A DNA stretch of 64,000 nucleotides from Beroe forskalii (Eukaryota > Ctenophora > Nuda > Beroida > Beroidae). Below the pieces are notes generated by a model. The model was not told where the DNA came from. It saw only the letters and a program-made list of their open reading frames with translations, and did not search any database. The DNA is taken from contig WFMF01000529.1 in NCBI GenBank assembly GCA_011033025.1, forward strand, positions 51,302 to 115,301. The letters are read 5' to 3'. Position numbers and translations under genes: made by a program. This document shows, in pieces, positions 1 through 12,599 of the stretch (position 1 is its first letter; each line of letters begins with the position of its first letter).

Positions 1-1094
1 CCTCAGAAAGGTTATTGTCAAACATGGAATGACATTCCAATATCATAAAACGAAGGTGAAAGGATGAAATGATACGGCAGAGGGCATTGTTCAAAGGTCA
101 TGTGAGTAAATTAGATTTTAAGATAAGCCAATCTGGAGATAATTATAAATGATGGGGTATTTCAAATCATTAGGTGGAGGTTACTGGTTAATTAGGTTTG
201 GTTTGAAAGAAACATGACATAATTCATGGTCGCCAATGATTAGTATTGCAATTATTCAGTATTCTTTGGAATTCAGTCATGATTTCGCTTCAGTCATCAT
301 TATGTCATTTAATTTTACTCAAGATACTTATTGAACATTATCAGCGAAATGTCAAATTATCACTGCATCAAGTATTCACTACAGTCGAATTATGCTGCAG
401 TGAAAAAACAGTGGAATCCGATGTTTTGGATAATTTACAATCCATGATACAGGTATAGAAATCAGAGAAGCAACAAATTCGTAAAAGAGAGAAGATACAG
501 GGAAGCCACGAGCTCGTGACGTAAAGGAAACTATAAGTAGAAAGCCTCGAAACTGACCGGTAAACGGAAGCAACCGATAACCTCCGGAAGTAAGGGGTAA
601 AATGATAAGGATATTATGTGCCACAAGAAGCTTACCGCAAACAGATTGTATATAAGGGTATGATTCATGATATGTTCTAATGAGGGAAGCTAATGATAGT
701 ATGACATCATGCTAATGATTTGGGTAAAGCTGGATACGCCCTGGAGTCTACCTAGACAACAGCAGGGAATGAATTCTGAGGATTTTCCTCAGAGGAATAG
801 AAGTTGTGTAAAACCCGCGCCTGAAACAGGAGGTGCAACGTCATCAACTTACTACATTGCTCGAAGCCTATATGGATAGAGTGTCCGTTTAAATTTAATT
901 ATAATGATTGGATGATGGACAAGAGAGAAATTCACGCCGCAGCGCTGAAAAAGACTCTACCCCAAAGTAAAGAATCCAATACATCAACATACGTTGCAAG
1001 ATACTGGGATTCGAGCAAAATTGACAAATTCTCTGATACAATTACTCGGAGAAGTGCACTATTTAATGGCTTATGCTTGCCTCAGTGGACGTTG
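1..1094 (-). repeat. Long interspersed repeat, copy A (cut by window start)
   Basis: Its reverse complement matches 56676-57659 and 61168-61300 over its whole length at roughly 80-90% by eye. The match stops at GGACGTTG (1094). The frame at 379-624 (-) that looks conserved between the copies (LPLTSGGYRLLPFTGQF) is explained by the DNA repeat and is not evidence of a gene. It contains a half copy of the CRE-core palindrome at 832-880. Confidence 0.8.
832..880 (-). repeat. CRE-core palindrome, half copy in repeat A
   Basis: Has the CAACGTCATCAACTTACTAC arm and the ATTGCTC spacer; the TGACGTCA arm is lost. Its counterpart in copy B is at about 56893-56940. Confidence 0.5.
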
Positions 1095-2020
1095 TTCATG
1101 AAACTCGCCATTTCCATCGACAGTAAACATTCATTAACCATTTTATTGGGGTTTATTACAAAAGCTGTACACGAAAAATAGGTGGCTGAGACTGACATCA
1201 TTCACGACAGTTTTTATTGTAAAGTCTGATGAACTCAGACCGGCTATGATTCGGGGAGTGACTGACTCGAATATCTCAAAGCAGTTTACTCTGCCATTAC
1301 AATATCATATGTGCGTCAGAAAAGCACTCATTTCTTCCAATATGTATCGCTGGCACGGTACTTACCTACGTATGTAAAGTTTCAGGCGTTGTCTGGCAGA
1401 AGATACCTTGTATGTTGTAGAGTTTGCTTTGTATCGCTGGGGTGGGTCTGTCCTTATACACAAAGTATATTTCAGCCATTTTGGTGTATCAGAATTTTTC
1501 TCATATTTGATTATTTTGTTTTGAAGTATCTCATAACAAAAAAGACTGCCTCGATATCCAATATCTAAATTGTCTCTAACTTGTGTCCTTGGGAAATGGC
1601 TGTCTCTTGAACTACATTTTTCAACGCTGTACACCTTCTTTAATCGTTCATAAGTTTAGGCAAAGGCCATAGGGCATAGGTATTAGGTACTACCCACTAT
1701 CAAAGTATTAACTCATATTTAGATCATACTAAATTAGTACTTAATTCAAACGATATTTCATACCCCCACCCTTTTATTCGGTCATCAGTCCTTTGATAGG
1801 ATCATTCGTCTTGAATCATCAAAGTTCAATGCTCTATTGAAGTCTTGTGTTCCACAAATTGTCCATCGAGACACTGCACAATTACTGAAAAGATGGAAGC
1901 AATTCCTGTGACTTACGACTACGGATGGACATACTGGTCAAAATATATCAGTTACTTTTCCAAAGACAAACTCAGTTTGTGAGCCAGCTGTCAACTTCAG
2001 GAGTAATGAACACAAGTATC
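1095..2020. other. Non-coding, little seen
   Basis: Only a fragment of the palindromic repeat end (CACGAAAAATAGGTGGC, near 1174) stands out. The short open frames lack splice or codon support. Confidence 0.4.
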
Positions 2021-2023
2021 TAA

Positions 2024-2523
2024 GACCCGTTCTAGACAGGGATTTTTGAGGGGCTATAGCTCGAGCTATAGCTCGAGCAAGCCTGTCTAGAATGGGATTT
2101 TTCGCTGACCCCGGCTATAGTACCGGCTATAGGAGGGGTAATAGTTGGAGGTATTACCCCGGCTATAGCTCCGGCTATAGTTCGGGTCATCATTCCTGTC
2201 TAGAAAGCACTCTGACCCCAGCTATAGCTCTTTCTGATACACATGACCCTGTCACGTGGTGCGCGTCATGAAAACAACGCGAAATAGGAAGCAGATCGTA
2301 GTTACGCATCATCTCATTTGTTATTGTAACATTACACCTTTTTGCACACGTGACACTAGGCGTAAGCTGACAGGAGCTATAGCTCGAGCAACCCTGTCTA
2401 GAAAGAATTTTGTATCGGACGATATCCCGGGTCAGCGTAAAGGGTCATCCTGTATAGAAAGTAACTCTGACCCGAGCTATAGCTCGGGCTATAGCCCCTG
2501 AGAGCTCCTGTCTAGAACAGGTC
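2024..2523. mobile_element. Harbinger-like MITE rich in CTATAG palindromes
   Basis: 500 bp element flanked by TAA on both sides (2021-2023, 2524-2526), the 3-bp target duplication of PIF/Harbinger transposons. The inverted ends read GACCCGTTCTAGACAGG and, on the other strand, GACCTGTTCTAGACAGG. The interior repeats CGAGCTATAGCTCG and related palindromes many times. It has no ORF, so it is non-autonomous. Confidence 0.72.
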
Positions 2524-2591
2524 TAACTATGAACTGTTGGAATTTAATTTTCACTACTATTTATAACAGTGAGCTATTATATAGGTACCAT

Positions 2592-2677
2592 TAAACCGCC
2601 CTCTCTCTATCGACAAAATGCAAAGGTAGTCATCAATTCACAATTCTAAAACCTGATAATGACGTCACCCACCCCTG
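2592..2677 (-). repeat. CRE-core palindrome, spacer type b
   Basis: Keeps AAACCGCC, GTCATCAATTCAC, AATTCTAAAACC and an intact TGATAATGACGTCA. Confidence 0.6.
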
Positions 2678-4065
2678 TACCTACCCTACCTCTCCGCCGT
2701 TATGTCTGGTTTGTATGTTTGTGTGTCTGTGTCTGGTATTTGTGTGCAGTGCAGGGTGATCAGGGATCACACTGGAGGACACCTCTTAAAATTATATGTG
2801 GAGAGGGTTCACAATCTTCTTCACTGGATTGGATTACACTTCTGCTGCTGGGTGTAATGGGGATTTCCATTCAGTCATATATTTGATTATTATTTGACCG
2901 ACCCGGAGTTTTGAGGGCTTCTGGTGTACGTGTATCATTCGGATATGTTTGGTTTGATTCAGTGAAATTGGAACATTTTAGAAAATCTCTAGACCTAGAA
3001 TGCCTGGGGCGATTTTAAAACTGAGCTTGAAGCGTCAACGAATTTTTTTGAACTTTTAAAAAAACATTAATCTCTCATCTATCAATGTCCACTTTATTTG
3101 ATTCCAAATGATAGTGTTTTAATTCATGTTTTTCGTCATGATACTAGAATTAATTCACATTCCAATCACTCAACAGTGTTTACTAGTGTGACGAAATGTG
3201 TCAGTCTAGCGTAACCGGAGTTTTTACGTCTATCCGATGTGAATATCGTTGGGATGACGTCATTATCATTGCTCAAAGTGATGAATTGATGACGTTTGTC
3301 TGCCTGTTTCTGTGCAAAGGGTCTACAATCCCATGTGTGTAGGTATGTGTGTATGTGTAAGTTTTGAGTGAGTTATATTATGCTCAATGTATGTTAATGT
3401 GTGAGTTTTTGAGTGTGTTTATTTGAATGTGGCCAAGGACAAGCGCGCCTTCCTACCATCTGTTGAATGTGGTTTTATTAAACGTGTGTTTGTTTGTGGG
3501 TAGAGGCCATGGATTCTTCTACAAATTGATTTTTTCACAACGTTAAATATGAGGATTTTTCGTAAAATCGTTAAATTTCTTTTCCTAAAACTAATATTTC
3601 CAGCGAGGTATGCCTTGCTTCATACTAAACTACTCGTGATATATCTTGATTTATTTTACCTCATGATATTTTATATCTACTCCGATCCCTGATCAGTTGA
3701 CCTCTGATGATATCATTTATACTTGTACCATGGCTCTGATGTAGAAATGTCGGTATTCCGTTCTGCCGTGTCTAATTCCATTTGGTGACTGTACACGTCT
3801 GTTTAGAGCCAGGCACTGTCCCTTCTTGGGATAATACTCCTGTGGACCTCGGTCAATGCTATCTTTTCTATATTGTGATATATCTCAGCTTGTTTGGTTT
3901 GACTTCCATAACGTATCCTCCAAACCGGATGGTAATGATTTTAGGGCTGTTTGGTGGGATAATTTCACAGGCTTTTAGTCGACTTTTACTTCATGAATAT
4001 TCTTATCCATTGAATGTATTGAATATTTTATGATTCATTCAATTTAATTGGTTTTCGTTATGCAG
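2678..4065. other. Upstream of the 4066 exon
   Basis: A GT-rich, simple-sequence stretch at about 3330-3500, one CRE-core palindrome, and possibly one undetected 5' exon near 3430. Confidence 0.35.
3253..3318 (+). repeat. CRE-core palindrome
   Basis: GATGACGTCATTATCATTGC followed by GTGATGAATTGATGACGT; the outer end is worn. Confidence 0.65.
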
Positions 4066-7000
4066 TTCCCAGTTCCTTTGATTGCCTTGAACTCTTGAAA
4101 TCCATTCTTTGGCCCCACTGGTAAGTCATTTTACTTTATTTTGACTTTTGATTGGAAAATGTCATGGGTTCTGTAATCTGTACGTTGATTGGTATTGCTC
4201 TCCTTCATCCGGCAACATGATTGGTTGTCTTTTCTTTCTTCCTGCAAAGCTGCAACTTGATTGGCTGTCCTTCCTCCCTTCCTAATTTCCTGCAACCTGA
4301 TTGGCCGCTGTATCCTCCCGTGGGATTTCCTTCCTATGGCGGTAGAGTTACCAAAGAACTGTTGTTTGAGTACATCCTCATATATCCAACACCACAAAAT
4401 ATCGAATCTATGAAGAGGACTTTAATAACGAATATTGACTGATGTCATTATCATGATTTAGAATGATCATTTGGTTACTTGAACCAGCTTGTTATGCGCG
4501 TGTGTGATCCATGATGATTCCATAAACATCCCAAAATATTTCATAACATGTTTTCGTAAGATTATGTATGTATTATTCATGTTTTCTGTTTTGTTATGAT
4601 TTGTTTTGTTATTATAACCGGGCATAAATCTTAATAGTAATGGTTTGTGCTGTCATCAACCATGCATGCCATTATTATTATTATTAATTCCCCGTTCACT
4701 GGAAACGCAGCGTGCACAAGTTTTCACCTTTCAAGCTTTGTATAGTTTTATTAATAGTGATATTAGAATAAACTATATGTTTTAATTGTGCCTTAATAAT
4801 GTACCTAAATTGAGGAAGGTAAATGTTATTAAAGCATATCATGTTATACTTTCTGACGTATATGAGTATATGGTTAATGGTGGTCCGATGTATTCATAGC
4901 GACATCAGTAAGCAAACTGGTGATTTGTTCATAAATCAATGTCTTTACTAACCAGTCACTTTTACAATGACCCAGCAGCACGTGGGTTGACCCTTTTACC
5001 TCTGATTGGTCTGACGGCAGGTTCAAGACGGGTTTCAGTCATTTATTTTGGGTTTTAACTTTGGTGGAGTTTTTACTTTTTTAGGTTTTGCTCGGGTTGT
5101 GTCATATTTTCTTATTATCGTCAGGTTTTATTTTAAGACGGAATTTTACGAATTCGGCAGGAAATGTCGCGCTCTCGTGTGGCAGGATGTCTCTATGGGT
5201 AAGGTAACTAATACCTTGCTGACTCTAATGGACATGCATGTTAATCCCATTATACCCTTTTCGAGCAACATGTAAAACCATTACTCACTACTTCCACCCT
5301 TCTAGAAAACCACCGTTACTGTTTCTCTCTGTGTTTTTACAGACTTTACTCCGGGAAAATAGGCGGTTTTATGGCACCAATCCTCCATTTCAAACTACTA
5401 TGATGACGTCAATTCCCCTCGCATATTCTTAAAAGTTGTCTTTAATTGTGTAACCCTCATCAATTTGCCTTGCGTCTCTTGATCATTCGACCGATTAGCG
5501 CTGCCACCAGTTTAGCAGTTTGCTACCGTCTCATAGTATTCCACAAGACTGATAGCCACTTTGGATGATGTCATTAACATAGCTCCAAGTGATAAGCTGA
5601 TGACTTATTTCGCGCCTATTTTCGTGCACAGCTATTACTAGTCCAGGTTTTGTCGTATGCTCTGAATGGTGTGTGGAATCCATGGATTTTCTGCCAAGAT
5701 GCGTTCCTGAAGGTCGCCCTTTGATGCTTGACTTGTTGTCAATAAAATGTGAATAATGTTTGTGTTTGCATATTAGATTATGAACGGCATCTGTTTTTGT
5801 TTTTACACGAAATCTCCGAGTTTTTCTGTGTTTTGAATTGCATGTTGATGGATGATGAGGAATTCATTATGATTGGCGATGTTTGAATTCTATTAATCTG
5901 GATGAAGGGATTACAGATCATGATCGTTCTCTGATTGTTTCAGTTAACATTATATTGCACCGTCCTTTAATATAGGAGGGTTCACCATAATACCGGGTGT
6001 TTCAAAAAAGAAGACAATAATTGTAGAGCTCAATAACTCGGCCTGTATTTGGAGTTTTCTTATGAAATTTTGGGATGTCATAGATATAGGTACATCCGGT
6101 ATTATGTTTAAGACTTAAGTGTAAGCTTCGATGGTGGTATAGATCGTAGTGGCTCCTCGCTTACGCAATATCCCGAGATTCCTCAGTTTTGTGGTAGAAG
6201 CTGCCTTTGAACTTTTGATATTCGTCACTATCGTTTATGATGCTTCCCTCTGTATGTGACAATACTTGCTAAGAATCACACTGCGCCTAGCATTTGACAT
6301 CATGACTACGTCAATGAATTGCGTCTTCTGTGCATTTGAACCATTTCCTGCTTTTCTACTTTCTACAGACCTTTTTTGGTCAGATAAATCTTACTTCCTC
6401 ATGGATGCAATATCGAGGTCGAGAGAATCATGAGAAGGTTTGACCTTTTCTACGCCCTATTTTAAACTGCATCACTTTAAATAATCACAACTTGGCCTAT
6501 CTCATGTTTGAAATGCTCTTCTGAACCTAATTTTATTTTGCATTTTGCAATGCCTGCTTCGTCTTCAAGTGCTTATGTGTTAATGGGTTTTCCTCTTTCA
6601 TAGGTCAGTAATAATACTTTGATTTGACCATTAAAGGGTCGGGCACGTCGAAAAAACTAATGAAGTAATGAGCACAGTTCCGCCTCTTTCAATCTTCCAT
6701 TGAATGTGATTGTATAGTGTCGTGGTTTTTAGAAAATGATATAAGGACCTTATCAACGAAGTCTTTCTTATCAAAGTCTTTCTTCAACTAATTCTCTCCT
6801 CTCTCAAACCCTTACATATTGGGTACCTGCATTTATTCGTGGATTAAAACAGTCATTGTTTGTATCTTTAATAGTACAAAGTGGAATCAGGTCTATCTCT
6901 CCAATACTGATACTGCATAACCAGTGTATTTTGTGTTTGAATTGTGCTCCTTCAACTGAAATATAGTCATGTGCTATTGTGCTACGCTTTTCACCATTCC

Positions 7001-9079
7001 CTTTATTTCTATCTCCGCTTCCCTCGTGCAAATATGACAGAAATATGAGATATGATCACAATAGTGCATCACTTCTGTATTGTGGTTTTAGATATTGACA
7101 TGGTGCTTTCTATTCTTGTGGTTTTGGTTGCTTGTCTGCCTGCTTTTTGTTTTCATCTAAGTTTCGGGGGTTTGATCACTTTAATCCTGTCACGGGTTAT
7201 GATTTATCTCTCTTGTAGATTGTATTAAATACGGTTCATATATCGTCATCAGACACATGACGCTTTTCATAGCTTCGATACAGGTCACGCGTGAAAAATA
7301 TAAGTGTTGGAGCATGAATTCAATACGTTCATCCATGACATTGACAACCACTCTTAAACCGCCGCGCTCGAAAAATAGGCGGTTATCAACATCATCAACT
7401 TTCTGCAATACTGCATTGTGCTCTGATAATGACGTCATATTATCGCCTATATCTCGTGGGCGCGCTCATCAACTCTGCTAAATCCGTCCGTTTTTGTCTC
7501 ACACGACTTGTTGACCTCATCTCATCTTCCCCTCTTTTCCCACTTCTGATAAGAGTTGCGTATAACTTGTCCCACGCATGAGAGGATGGCGGATAAGATG
7601 TCGTCATTATGATAGCTTAATTAAGTAAATTGATGAAATTGAACCGCATACTCTTCGAGCGTGCCGCGTGGTGGTTTAAGCGTGGAATGGGGTTTAATAA
7701 TGAGTCCGGGTGCAATGTCAAAATGGTGCAGTAATTATCGACACACTTTTTATGAGCTTGCGTGTTCCACGTTACATAAATTCCAGTTGAATTCACTGGA
7801 GTTGTGTTACAAAATTGTGCAGAATCTGTGGAGTTTTCCCCATATTTCGTCGTGACATTTGGTCATGATTTGACGTTTTGACGAATTCTTTTGCATTGAA
7901 TCATGCTTTCGATTCTGTTTGGTCAGTAATTCGTAATTGTGATTTTATTTTTAGTCCTTCTGATTTAATATTTTGTGAATTGATTATAAAAGGGAATTTT
8001 ATGAAGTCACATGTCGCATATAATTTTGCTTCATTTGATACGGTCTTTTTATCTTCAAAGAATGCAAAATTTGTGCAATTTTGAAAGTGAACCATAACTT
8101 CTTATTCAGATGGTTCTTACAGTTGCGCCTTCTTTCGCTTAAATCATAGTTTTAATCAATTTCAATTGCTTCGCTGACGCCGTATTTGTATCATATCATT
8201 TTTAAATTCTTTTCCCCATTTTTCATTTATATCTTTGCTCTATGTTTATTCCATTCTATGCTCTATGTTGATTTCTTGTAACCGCCCAACAACACCAGTT
8301 CGTCCCAATGTTCCTACCACATCCCCCCATGATTGCTACTCCATCCTGTTGAGTGAATGGAGGGAGGGAGATATCACCATCATGTTTTATCAGACTTGTT
8401 TTCTGGGGGCGTCCTCCTGGTCACTCTACTCTACAGATGACAACCTCCTCAACAACTAGTGAGTATATTGTTTTGTAATAACGCATATGAGGGGCGAGGG
8501 CAGATCGTGATTCGTGCGATTTATGAACAAGCGCAAATGTTCTTGCGTCAACGTGGGTATAAAGTTTTGTGTTGTCGGGATTGTCCCCATCCTAAAAGAT
8601 GGGGATGGTTCCCTGTTGGGAACTTCCCGCACAGGGGCAATATGAACCTTCTTATGGCGAAACCGGGATACCTCTGATTCTTGGCGCGAGTTTTATTAAA
8701 TTTGTCTATTTGCGTCTTCCTGAAAAACTGACAAGTGGACCCCACTTACTTGACAGGTTGAATGTTTTACCGTTTACGATAACTTGAAATATTATTAATA
8801 AGAGAGGAATGATTTGTCAAGGTACTGCTTGTCAGGAGACCATATTTGGGGGATGTCAACGAAAAATAATATTTGGACGTTGGAGACAAAAATATTTGGA
8901 TATATTGATGCATCAATAATAAGACTGAGTTGTGGAGACAGTTCGTCAGCGTTTATCAGACGCAATTTTGGATCAGGCTTTGTGACCACCGCGATTCAGA
9001 AAGACCATTTCTCAATCACATGAGGAAACTTGTTTCTTCCCTCCTCAGCCCAAAGTATTTGCCAGTCTATCGACTTTAA
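4066..9079 (+). CDS. Unrecognised multi-exon gene, 3' part (four exons)
   Basis: Four exons can be read: 4066-4120, 5125-5198, 8299-8458 and 9049-9079. Every junction is GT-AG with a pyrimidine-rich acceptor, and the phases agree throughout (out 2, 1, 2; in 1, 2, 1). The roughly 106 residues readable include FDCLELLKSILWPHW, EFGRKCRALVWQDVSM and WREGDITIMFYQTC, and end in YPKYLPVYRL with TAA at 9077-9079. An ATTAAA at 9415-9420 could be the poly(A) signal. The 5' end is missing; a weak candidate exon (about 3430-3487, reading VAKDKRAFLPSVECGF) fits in phase but has a poor GTGTGT donor. The pieces are rich in aromatic residues and Cys, with no family motif I know. Several palindromic repeats sit in the 3.1 kb second intron. 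Gene existence is likely; function is unknown. Confidence 0.6.
4150..4304. promoter_or_regulatory. CCAAT array, five boxes
   Basis: GATTGG starts at 4150, 4187, 4219, 4259 and 4299, all on the same strand. The last three sit in a degenerate 40-bp unit containing TGCAACYTGATTGGC. It lies in the first visible intron of the 4066 gene. Confidence 0.55.
5354..5420 (-). repeat. Diverged CRE-core palindrome
   Basis: AAAATAGGCGGTTT on the left and TGATGACGTCA on the right; the middle is strongly changed. Confidence 0.4.
5574..5640 (+). repeat. CRE-core palindrome, mutated core
   Basis: GATGATGTCATTAACATAGC, then GTGATAAGCTGATGAC and CGCGCCTATTTTCGTGC. Confidence 0.55.
7361..7467 (-). repeat. CRE-core palindrome, near full length
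   Basis: Outer GCGCTCG and CGTGGGCGCG, inner AAATAGGCGGTT, CATCAACTTTC and TGATAATGACGTCAT, then TCGCCTAT. Confidence 0.7.
7586..7662 (+). repeat. CRE-core palindrome
   Basis: GGCGGATAAGATGTCGTCAT, ATGATAGCTTAATTAAG, AAATTGATGAAATTGAACCGC. The CRE has one change. Confidence 0.6.
8584..8636. other. Cluster of stem-loops
   Basis: TCCCCATC (8584-8591) pairs with GATGGGGA (8598-8605). GTTCCC (8608) pairs with GGGAAC (8618), or alternatively CCCTGT (8611) with ACAGGG (8631). It lies in the last intron of the 4066 gene. Confidence 0.4.
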
Positions 9080-10319
9080 ATTGTTCACCAATTTTCCTTT
9101 GATCACGTCTGTTAATGACTAATGAGCTATGCTTGTTCAGTGTTTCATGTTTGACATATCCTTCCATACCTTGGCGACTGAATGGCGACACTGGCATTGC
9201 TGGGAAACTTGGAATATGACTGCCAGTAATTACCAGGCAAAGTCAGCGATTTTTGGAATAATCAGGCAATTGTAATGGGCAATTTTCCATTAACTGGCGC
9301 GTATTTTATATCACATCTGGTTAATTTGACAAGCTTTTGTGCGTTTGAACTGCAGTCAATCATGAAATGATCGACCAAAATGCTAATTCATTTTTGCTCA
9401 ATTTCCAAATTATCATTAAACTGTAGAACGATGGATTTTAACTTGCACATGTAAAACGCTATGAGATTTTCTATAATTTCCTATCAAAATCACATACTCA
9501 TACCCATGCTCAGGTCCTGTCAGCTGTCATCTTGAATTTATCGATGTAAATCGTATTTTATATTAATCGTGAATCGGTATGGTGACCATGTCTGTCGTTC
9601 ATGTCTCGGAAAGCTGGACATCAGCTAGGTGATCTGCGCTCATTTTCCACTTTTTGTTTTCACAAATTACTATTTATCCATGTGTAGCTTACCAAATAAC
9701 CGATTTTTGAATATTTGTATATCGATCAGAATCGCAATAGCCAAAGACAATGACCAGGTTTTGTACAAATGCTATCAGTGAAAGATAGGCGATTCCAGGT
9801 TAACGATTACTTACTTTTAATCATTGTCAAGGCACCACTCTCAACCGCATTCTGTTCTAGTACAGCCTATTAAATACAATAATTGGTAAATCCCTCTTTT
9901 CCACATAAATGTTCTAGTACATAACAGGTTAATTATGGCTACTATTTTCTTGAGAGAAAACAAAACTTCGTAGCTAGCCATGGACTAAAATGTTTCTTTC
10001 GTTTCCTTAAAAGATTCGTTTCTTCCTTGAAAGCCGTCCGTTAAAATGTTATCAGCCAAGTACATCTTGTCACTTATCCACCTCATCAGTGAACTAATTT
10101 AAAAATCTTTTTGAACCTCTTGAACCATCTTGAAAGTCTTCAAACCCTTTTTAAACCTTTTGAACCATTTCAAAACCCCATTTAACTGACAAAAAGCTAC
10201 CTGTTGACGAATGACACGCGTTTGTCTACCTGAGTCCTGAATACCTGATAAACGTGTAAATAGGGGTGAAGTCCAGATGAGGATCTCATCTTCAGATGGT
10301 TAAGTGCATGAAGTATAAA

Positions 10320-10400
10320 GTAGGCGATTATGGTAAGGACTTCACTGACGTCATTATCAAGGTTTATAACAGTGACTTGCCGATGATGAATCGCAGCTAC
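10320..10400 (+). repeat. CRE-core palindrome, diverged
   Basis: ATAGGCGAT-like left end (TAGGCGATTATGG), intact TGACGTCATTATCA, weak right arm. Confidence 0.5.
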
Positions 10401-11443
10401 AGCATATTTTGCACAGTATAGTGGTTCGCATAGGATCATGATTTGTTCTCACAAGATCATAGTGTGATTGTTAGATGTAAACGTTAGGTGCATGACACCG
10501 CGTAGGACCGTGTTTTGCCAGAGCATAAGTTTCCTAAACCATATGGTCAAGGAGAGCTTAGTACATTGTGCTGCCAACCAAACGCTTAAGAATATACTTG
10601 TGTAAATATCAGCGGATATAGGGGATGACTGATGACCGGGCAAAGCCAGATCTCGATATCAATAGATCTTGATATATCAGTAGATCTCTATAAATACCGA
10701 GATATGATCACCAGCTAACGGTCTTATGTGCCTATGTGAGATTAGGAGATTCCTGCCTAGGTTACCTTTAAATAATTGCCTGAAATGATAGCAGGATTTG
10801 TTCGAATATCCGGTAGTTTGAAACATGGTTGAGTCGGATATGTTGTTTCATAGGGGAGCTACTCAGCTACTCAGCTTTGATTCCATTTTCATCGTGTTTA
10901 AACCATAAATCAACGTCCCAACATATATTTAAAATCAATAAGGTGCATGATTGGAAACATATGAAACTTTGTGATTCGTTATCATTATCAAATCGTGATT
11001 TTTCCTAAAATAACCCTTTCGCAGAGAATTTATGTTTATCAAGTTTTGTCACGAAGTCCATTCTTAGCAACAATTCTCTTCATCACAAAACTCAATGAAT
11101 TCATCGTAATTTTAGACCCACTTGGTCTCTCATTCGATTATCTTATCTCTTCAATAATTAAACACAAATTATAACCTAGGCAATGGTATTTCAATTTAAG
11201 TTTCCACATGGTGCAATAAATACATACTTGCACCAAAATACCAGGATTACAAATACTTGATTTATTGTTTTTACCATGAGTGGTTCACCATGATATTTTG
11301 TTTACTCCGATTACTCAACAAAAATAATAATGTGACGAATCCCACATGCTTTGTTTAAGTGTGAAGTCAGCATTTTATCCTTGATTATATACTGCGTTAC
11401 AAGTTGTTCAATGAACTCATTATTCATGGTGATTCTGCGATTT

Positions 11444-11522
11444 CATTGGTCAATGCCTCTTGTACTGTCTTATGATTGGCTGATTAACACAGTGTTTCCA
11501 TTCCAATCGCTTACCTCATTGG
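11444..11522. promoter_or_regulatory. CCAAT cluster
   Basis: ATTGG boxes at 11444, 11474 and 11517 on one strand, with one opposite box at 11503. Confidence 0.4.
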
Positions 11523-12257
11523 CTGTCGTCTGGATTACTGCGTTTTTAAATCCGAATTATTTTGTAAAATAACATAAAATATTTGTCTTTTCTGAATACT
11601 GAATATGTTTTTGTTCTGTAGCAGCTTATTTTCACATGTGTTCTTCGATTGCATTGCTTCATTCCAAAGCTTTATTTTTGCTCTTTTCCTAAGTTTCTAT
11701 AGACTTTTTATTTCACTTCGCTACTTCATACTCATCACTACCATTCCTGAGCGATCTGGCCGATAAACAGAACGGTTCTATGTTTCAAAGTTCATGTACT
11801 CATTCGATCTAATAACATCATCAAGATTTTCAGGTTGATGAAATAAAGTTACCAATTCAAAATGAATACTTAAATTCTTGTTTGTTTGTGTCGGTTTGTC
11901 GGTTGTCAGGTAAAAATTACAGTTTTTCTCGGTTCCTGTGTTGGTAAATTGTAGCTTTGTACGTTTTTTTCCGGTCTCAGTGACCTGAATCATTGCGTCG
12001 GATGTTTGGGTACCCCAGATTTTTTTCTTCGGAAAACTGAATAGCAATGAAACCATTATTTTTACAAATACGCGCGTAAGTATTTATGTAAACATAAAAT
12101 TTATGGAACATAACATACCAAACGTGACTCACATTATCAGATCAGTAGCTGCTTGATGCTAAGAACATAAAAACTAAAACTTTCTGTCGACTGTCTCTGC
12201 TCCACATCACGGTGGTTGCAGCTGGGTCGACTGCACGTGACTTAAATCCAGCGATTT

Positions 12258-12517
12258 CATTGGCTCCCGACCCACCAAATTCGTCTTACGATTGGACATC
12301 ACCTATTGACTGAAGATTTGACTGACTGTAGTTTCCCTCCACCTGTACTTAATCCGCAACGTGATTGGATATCAACCGCTTTACCAGCAGCGTGATTGGT
12401 AGTAATCCCTGCTTTCCTCATTGGATAACATCCCTCCATCCGTGCTGTGATTGGCTATCACCACCGCACCTGGGCTGCTCTGATTGGCTACCACCGCTCC
12501 ACCTGATCTCCGATTGG
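12258..12517. promoter_or_regulatory. CCAAT array, eight boxes
   Basis: (G/C)ATTGG at 12258, 12290, 12363, 12394, 12419, 12449, 12482 and 12512, with most steps 25-33 bp. A CACGTG lies just upstream at about 12234. No coding exon recognised within 1 kb. Confidence 0.6.
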
Positions 12518-12599
12518 CGGGTGACTTGTCGGTGGCCGGCTGGTTGTAGTTCAGGGACATTGTACCGGTATCAGATTGCTAGTAGTATACCGGACTAAT

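Larger units (their letters stand above)
9080..12230. other. AT-rich non-coding stretch
   Basis: Two repeats listed separately; otherwise no exon, RNA gene or long repeat seen. Confidence 0.4.

Noticed and set aside
379-624. Open frame LPLTSGGYRLLPFTGQF, similar to one at 57142-57357
   Set aside because: Explained by the two copies of a DNA repeat; no start context, codon bias or silent-change excess.
3782-4033. 83-residue hydrophobic frame
   Set aside because: It lies just before the 4066 acceptor, where an intron is expected; AT-rich composition explains the hydrophobic residues.
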